Below, one piece after another: positions 39,560-42,437 of a stretch of 42,437 bases of DNA. The stretch's first letter is position 1. Each line of letters opens with the position of its first letter. The notes under the pieces are model-generated. The model searched no databases and was not told the origin of the DNA. It was given only the letters and a program-made list of their open reading frames with translations. This DNA comes from Candidatus Niyogibacteria bacterium RIFCSPLOWO2_12_FULL_41_13 (GTDB lineage: Bacteria > Patescibacteriota > Minisyncoccia > 2-12-FULL-41-13), in NCBI GenBank assembly GCA_001821615.1, contig MHMS01000025.1, forward strand, positions 23,314 to 65,750, written 5' to 3'. The position numbers and the translations under genes are program-made.

Positions 39560-41101
39560 ATGAAAATCGCCATTTCTTATCCGCCATTAAAAGATATAAA
39601 AGGAACACCTATGATTAGCCAAAATAGGCAATATCAGGTTTTTTCTAACCCTACTTATATCTATCCAATGGTTCCGGCTTACGCGGCCACTTTGCTTAAG
39701 AAAAACGGCTATGAAGTTTTTTGGGACGACGCCATTGCCGAAGAATTGACTTACGGAGAATGGATTGGGAGGATTTGCGAAGAAAAGCCGGATGTTATCG
39801 CCATTGAGACAAAAACGCCGGTCATAAAAAGGCATTGGAGAATTATTGATGAAATAAAAGAATTAGTGGAATTAGAAAACAAGCAAAGATGCGAGTCTTG
39901 TTCTCAGGCGGAATTTTGCGGCGATAAAGAAGAAAAATTGAAAATTGAAAATTGGAAATTGAAAATTGTTCTGATGGGCGACCATATAACGGCCTTGCCG
40001 GAAGAATCTTTGGCAAATTCAAAAGTTGATTACGCGCTTACCGGAGGCGATTATGATTTTATGCTTTTGAATCTGGCGAATCACTTGGCGAAAAGCGAGC
40101 CTCTTGAACCGGGTTGGCATTTTAGAGATGAAAAAGGCGAAATCAAAAATACCGGAAAATTTCAACTAAATCACAATTTGGACGACTTGCCTTTTATTGA
40201 CAGGGAATTAACCAAATGGAAATTATACGCTTATGAAAACGGCAATTATAAATATCGTCCCGGCACCTATACAATGGTTTCGCGCGATTGCTGGTGGCGG
40301 AAAAACGGCGGATGCGCTTTTTGCGCCTGGACAACGCTTTATCCTCAATGGCGAACTCAAAAACCGGAAAAACTTTTGGACGAAATCGGCCATTTGATTA
40401 AAAAATATCAAGTAAAGGAAATTTTTGACGACTCCGGCACTTTTCCGGTCGGCAAATGGCTGGAAGATTTTTGCAAAGGAATGATTGAGCGCGGCTACAA
40501 TAAAAAAATAAAATTCAGCTGCAATATGCGGGTTGGCGCGTTGAGCATGGAACAATATAAATTGATGGGTGAAGCTAGCTTCCGTTTTATCCTCTATGGC
40601 TTGGAATCAGCCAACCAAAATACTTTGGACAGATTAAACAAAGGAATCAAAATAGACGGCTACGAAGAAGAAATGAGAATCGCAAAAAAAGCCGGTTTAG
40701 AGCCGCATGTAACCTGTATGATTGGTTATCCTTGGGAAAGTTATGAAGACGCGAAGCGCACTGTTGATTTCACGAGCAAGCTATTCAACAGAGGTTATAT
40801 TGATTCGCTTCAGGGAACAATTGTTATTCCTTACCCGGGAACGGCGTTATATAAATACTGTAAAGAAAATAACCTCCTGCTTTTTGACGATTACGACAGA
40901 TATGACCAGCGGGAGCGGGTGATGAAAAGCGAATTGACTGATGAACAAGCGAAAGAATTGGTGCAGGGCCTTTATAAATCTTTTATTACGCCAAAATTTA
41001 TTTTAAAAAAATTGGTTTCAATAAGAAAAATTGACGACATTAAATTTTTCTGGCGGGCGGGTTTTAAAGTCTTAGGACACCTAACGGATTTTAGAAAATG
41101 A
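39560..41101 (+). CDS. B12-binding-domain radical SAM protein
   Basis: This 513-aa protein has an N-terminal Rossmann-like domain of the cobalamin-binding type (ISYPPLKDIKGTP, then LMGDHITALPEESL) and a radical SAM core. The cluster cysteines read CWWRKNGGCAFCAW, i.e. C-x7-C-x2-C, wider than the usual C-x3-C-x2-C. Later features of the TIM-barrel are intact (GLESANQNTLDRLNKG, MIGYPWESYEDA). Near residues 110-135 there is an extra Cys cluster (CESCSQAEFCGD) followed by a low-complexity in-frame repeat (EEKLKIENWKLKI). Family members often perform methylation or C-C bond chemistry on lipids or sugars; the substrate here is unknown. Confidence 0.88.
   Translation: MKIAISYPPLKDIKGTPMISQNRQYQVFSNPTYIYPMVPAYAATLLKKNGYEVFWDDAIAEELTYGEWIGRICEEKPDVIAIETKTPVIKRHWRIIDEIKELVELENKQRCESCSQAEFCGDKEEKLKIENWKLKIVLMGDHITALPEESLANSKVDYALTGGDYDFMLLNLANHLAKSEPLEPGWHFRDEKGEIKNTGKFQLNHNLDDLPFIDRELTKWKLYAYENGNYKYRPGTYTMVSRDCWWRKNGGCAFCAWTTLYPQWRTQKPEKLLDEIGHLIKKYQVKEIFDDSGTFPVGKWLEDFCKGMIERGYNKKIKFSCNMRVGALSMEQYKLMGEASFRFILYGLESANQNTLDRLNKGIKIDGYEEEMRIAKKAGLEPHVTCMIGYPWESYEDAKRTVDFTSKLFNRGYIDSLQGTIVIPYPGTALYKYCKENNLLLFDDYDRYDQRERVMKSELTDEQAKELVQGLYKSFITPKFILKKLVSIRKIDDIKFFWRAGFKVLGHLTDFRK
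39934..39969 (+). repeat. In-frame GAAAATT tandem tract inside the radical SAM gene
   Basis: Units of TGAAAAT and TGGAAAT type repeat with a period of 7-8 bp and encode EEKLKIENWKLKI. It resembles the argS and glyA tracts. Confidence 0.7.
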
Positions 41102-41592
41102 GCGCAGAATTAGCTCTTCATTTATCGGCGCATTTTTTTGCCAGCATTTTTGCCGGTTATCTTATTTGGAAAATTTGGCAAAAACCGGCCGCTTCTTTTT
41201 TAGCGGCAATCGCCGGCGGGGTTTTTGTTGATTTAGATCATTTTATTGACTACTATTTTGTTTTTGGTTTTGATTTGAGATGGGATTATTTTTTCAACGG
41301 CTATCAGTTTTTAAAAAGCGGAAAAGATTACATATTTTTTCACGGCTGGGAATATGTCCTTATTTTATTTTTTTTGCTGTTCGTGTTTAAAAACAAATCG
41401 GCGAAATCAGTTGTCTTGGGATTGGCGTTGGGAATGTTTTTTCATTTGTCTCTTGATTCGGCGCTAAACGGACTTCCCGTGAGATCCTATTCAATAATTG
41501 AAAGAGCGAAGAATAATTTTGAAGCCGAAAAATTGGTTGAACCGGAGCGCAAAGCCGAGTATTTGCTTAAAAGACAAATAATTAAATTTTAA
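41098..41592 (+). CDS. Membrane-bound metal-dependent hydrolase-like protein (YdjM-related)
   Basis: This 164-aa protein has three to four hydrophobic segments with conserved acidic and His residues at their ends: HLSAHFFASIFAGY, VDLDHFIDYYF, FFHGWEY and FFHLSLDSALNG. This pattern of HxxxH, DxDH, H and HxxxD is that of the YdjM/PF04307 membrane hydrolases. Its substrate is not known. It overlaps the radical SAM gene as ATGA. Confidence 0.75.
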   Translation: MSAELALHLSAHFFASIFAGYLIWKIWQKPAASFLAAIAGGVFVDLDHFIDYYFVFGFDLRWDYFFNGYQFLKSGKDYIFFHGWEYVLILFFLLFVFKNKSAKSVVLGLALGMFFHLSLDSALNGLPVRSYSIIERAKNNFEAEKLVEPERKAEYLLKRQIIKF

Positions 41593-41594
41593 AT

Positions 41595-42437
41595 ATGGTT
41601 AGTCTGGTTTCAGTTATTATTACCACGAAAAACGAAGAAAAAAATATAGAAAATTGCCTAAAATCAATCAAAAATCAAACTTACTCCCCGGACAAGATTG
41701 AAATTATTATTGTTGATAATAATTCGTCAGATAAAACAAAAGAAATAGCCGGAAAATACACTGATTTAATTTTTGATAAGGGACCGGAAAGAAGCGCTCA
41801 AAGAAATTTTGGCGTCAGACAGTCAAAAGGCGAATATTTTTTGTATCTGGACGCCGATATGATTTTACATCCCGAAGTGATAAGCGAATGCGTTGAATTA
41901 GCGGAAAAAAATCCTAAAATCACCGGTTTATACATTCCGGAGATTATTACGGGAAACAGTTTTTGGAGCAAAGTCAGGCGGTTTGAAAGAAGTTTTTATA
42001 ACGCCACCGCCATTGATTGCGTCCGCTTTATAAAGAAAGAAAAATTTTTGGAAGTCGGCGGTTTTGATGAATCAATGACCGGACCGGAAGACTGGGATTT
42101 TGACAAGAAAATAAAGATGGCGGGACAAGTTGCCTTGATAAAAAATCCCGTTTATCATAATGAAGCGGAATTTAATTTGGCGAAGTATTTAAACAAAAAA
42201 GCGTATTACGCCAAAAGTTTTGACAGATATGCGGATAAATGGGGCAAAGATGATTCAGACATCAAAAAGCAATTAGGTTTTTATTACAGATTTTTTGGAG
42301 TTTTTATTGAGAACGGCAAGTGGAAAAAATTATTAAGCCACCCGATTTTGGCTCTGGGAATGTATTTCTTGAGATTTATGGTCGGAATTAAATTTTTAAT
42401 GAGAAACATATATAATAAATCAAAAACCAGAGCACAA
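41595..42437 (+). CDS. GT2 glycosyltransferase, 3' end beyond the window
   Basis: This gene is missing from the ORF track because it has no stop inside the window; 281 codons are open from the ATG at 41595 to the last base. It has the GT-A motifs SVIITTKNEEKNI, VDNNSSDKTKE, YLDADMILHPE (DXD) and GPEDWDFDKKI (ED acceptor site). A hydrophobic stretch starts near the end (about 255-270). It continues the glycan operon, 2 nt after the upstream stop. It is a partial feature. Confidence 0.9.
   Translation, partial: MVSLVSVIITTKNEEKNIENCLKSIKNQTYSPDKIEIIIVDNNSSDKTKEIAGKYTDLIFDKGPERSAQRNFGVRQSKGEYFLYLDADMILHPEVISECVELAEKNPKITGLYIPEIITGNSFWSKVRRFERSFYNATAIDCVRFIKKEKFLEVGGFDESMTGPEDWDFDKKIKMAGQVALIKNPVYHNEAEFNLAKYLNKKAYYAKSFDRYADKWGKDDSDIKKQLGFYYRFFGVFIENGKWKKLLSHPILALGMYFLRFMVGIKFLMRNIYNKSKTRAQ

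Overview
The window looks like the chromosome of a candidate-phyla-radiation bacterium (Patescibacteria, most likely Parcubacteria-like). This rests on the low GC content with A/T-rich codons, trimmed-down core proteins (RpoB 1054 aa, SecD about 430 aa), tight ATGA gene overlaps, many small orphan membrane proteins, and a long surface-glycan cluster with no central metabolism. TGA is used as a normal stop (rpoB, glyA, ftsH), which argues against the recoded Gracilibacteria and Absconditabacteria lineages. The lineage is an inference from content, not from a tree.

Layout. 1-7.2 kb: rpoB-rpoC, preceded by an inverted-repeat mini-element. 7.2-8.07 kb: a small membrane-protein gene between two 77-bp direct repeats, then a tRNA-Ile(UAU) directly abutting ftsH (8.07-9.93 kb, minus). 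10.3-14.6 kb: secA, followed by an accessory patch (a 147-aa protein with Cys/His/Asp spacing like papain-fold enzymes, and a Fic protein) that appears to have split or duplicated the secA 3' tail. 14.65-20.4 kb: a methyltransferase, small orphan genes with strong Shine-Dalgarno sites, argS, tsaC, glyA, acyP. 20.4-23.4 kb: glycosyltransferase, methyltransferase, flippase. 23.4-29.4 kb: a minus-strand operon for two small membrane proteins and a 1790-aa secreted multidomain protein. 29.4-31.3 kb: an orphan region full of palindromes, with a 131-bp direct repeat on either side of a coiled-coil membrane protein. 31.4-33.5 kb: secD-secF. 33.6-42.4 kb: a plus-strand glycan operon (flippase, polyprenyl-phosphate glycosyltransferase, ferredoxin, UDP-xylose synthase, UDP-glucose dehydrogenase, glycosyltransferases, B12-type radical SAM protein, membrane hydrolase), which runs off the end of the window.

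How the genes work together. SecA, SecD, SecF and FtsH supply export and membrane quality control. The Ugd-UXS pair makes UDP-glucuronate and UDP-xylose for the surrounding glycosyltransferases, and the flippases move lipid-linked glycans outward. The 1790-aa protein is a candidate surface factor for contact with a host cell.

The most unusual signals are non-coding. (1) A family of 114-141-bp elements has about 11-15-bp terminal inverted repeats (ACCCCGTTAGAAGC or RCCCAGTAAGAC); two of them end exactly at the start codon of a glycan gene. (2) Three small orphan genes lie between direct repeats with no recombinase nearby. (3) A TGCTATNNT box sits 5-7 nt upstream of the ATG of several genes, implying leaderless mRNAs, while small orphan genes carry AGGAGG-type sites. 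(4) A family of palindromes shares the core GAGGTTNAACCTC. (5) Low-complexity 7-9-bp tandem tracts sit in frame inside conserved enzymes.
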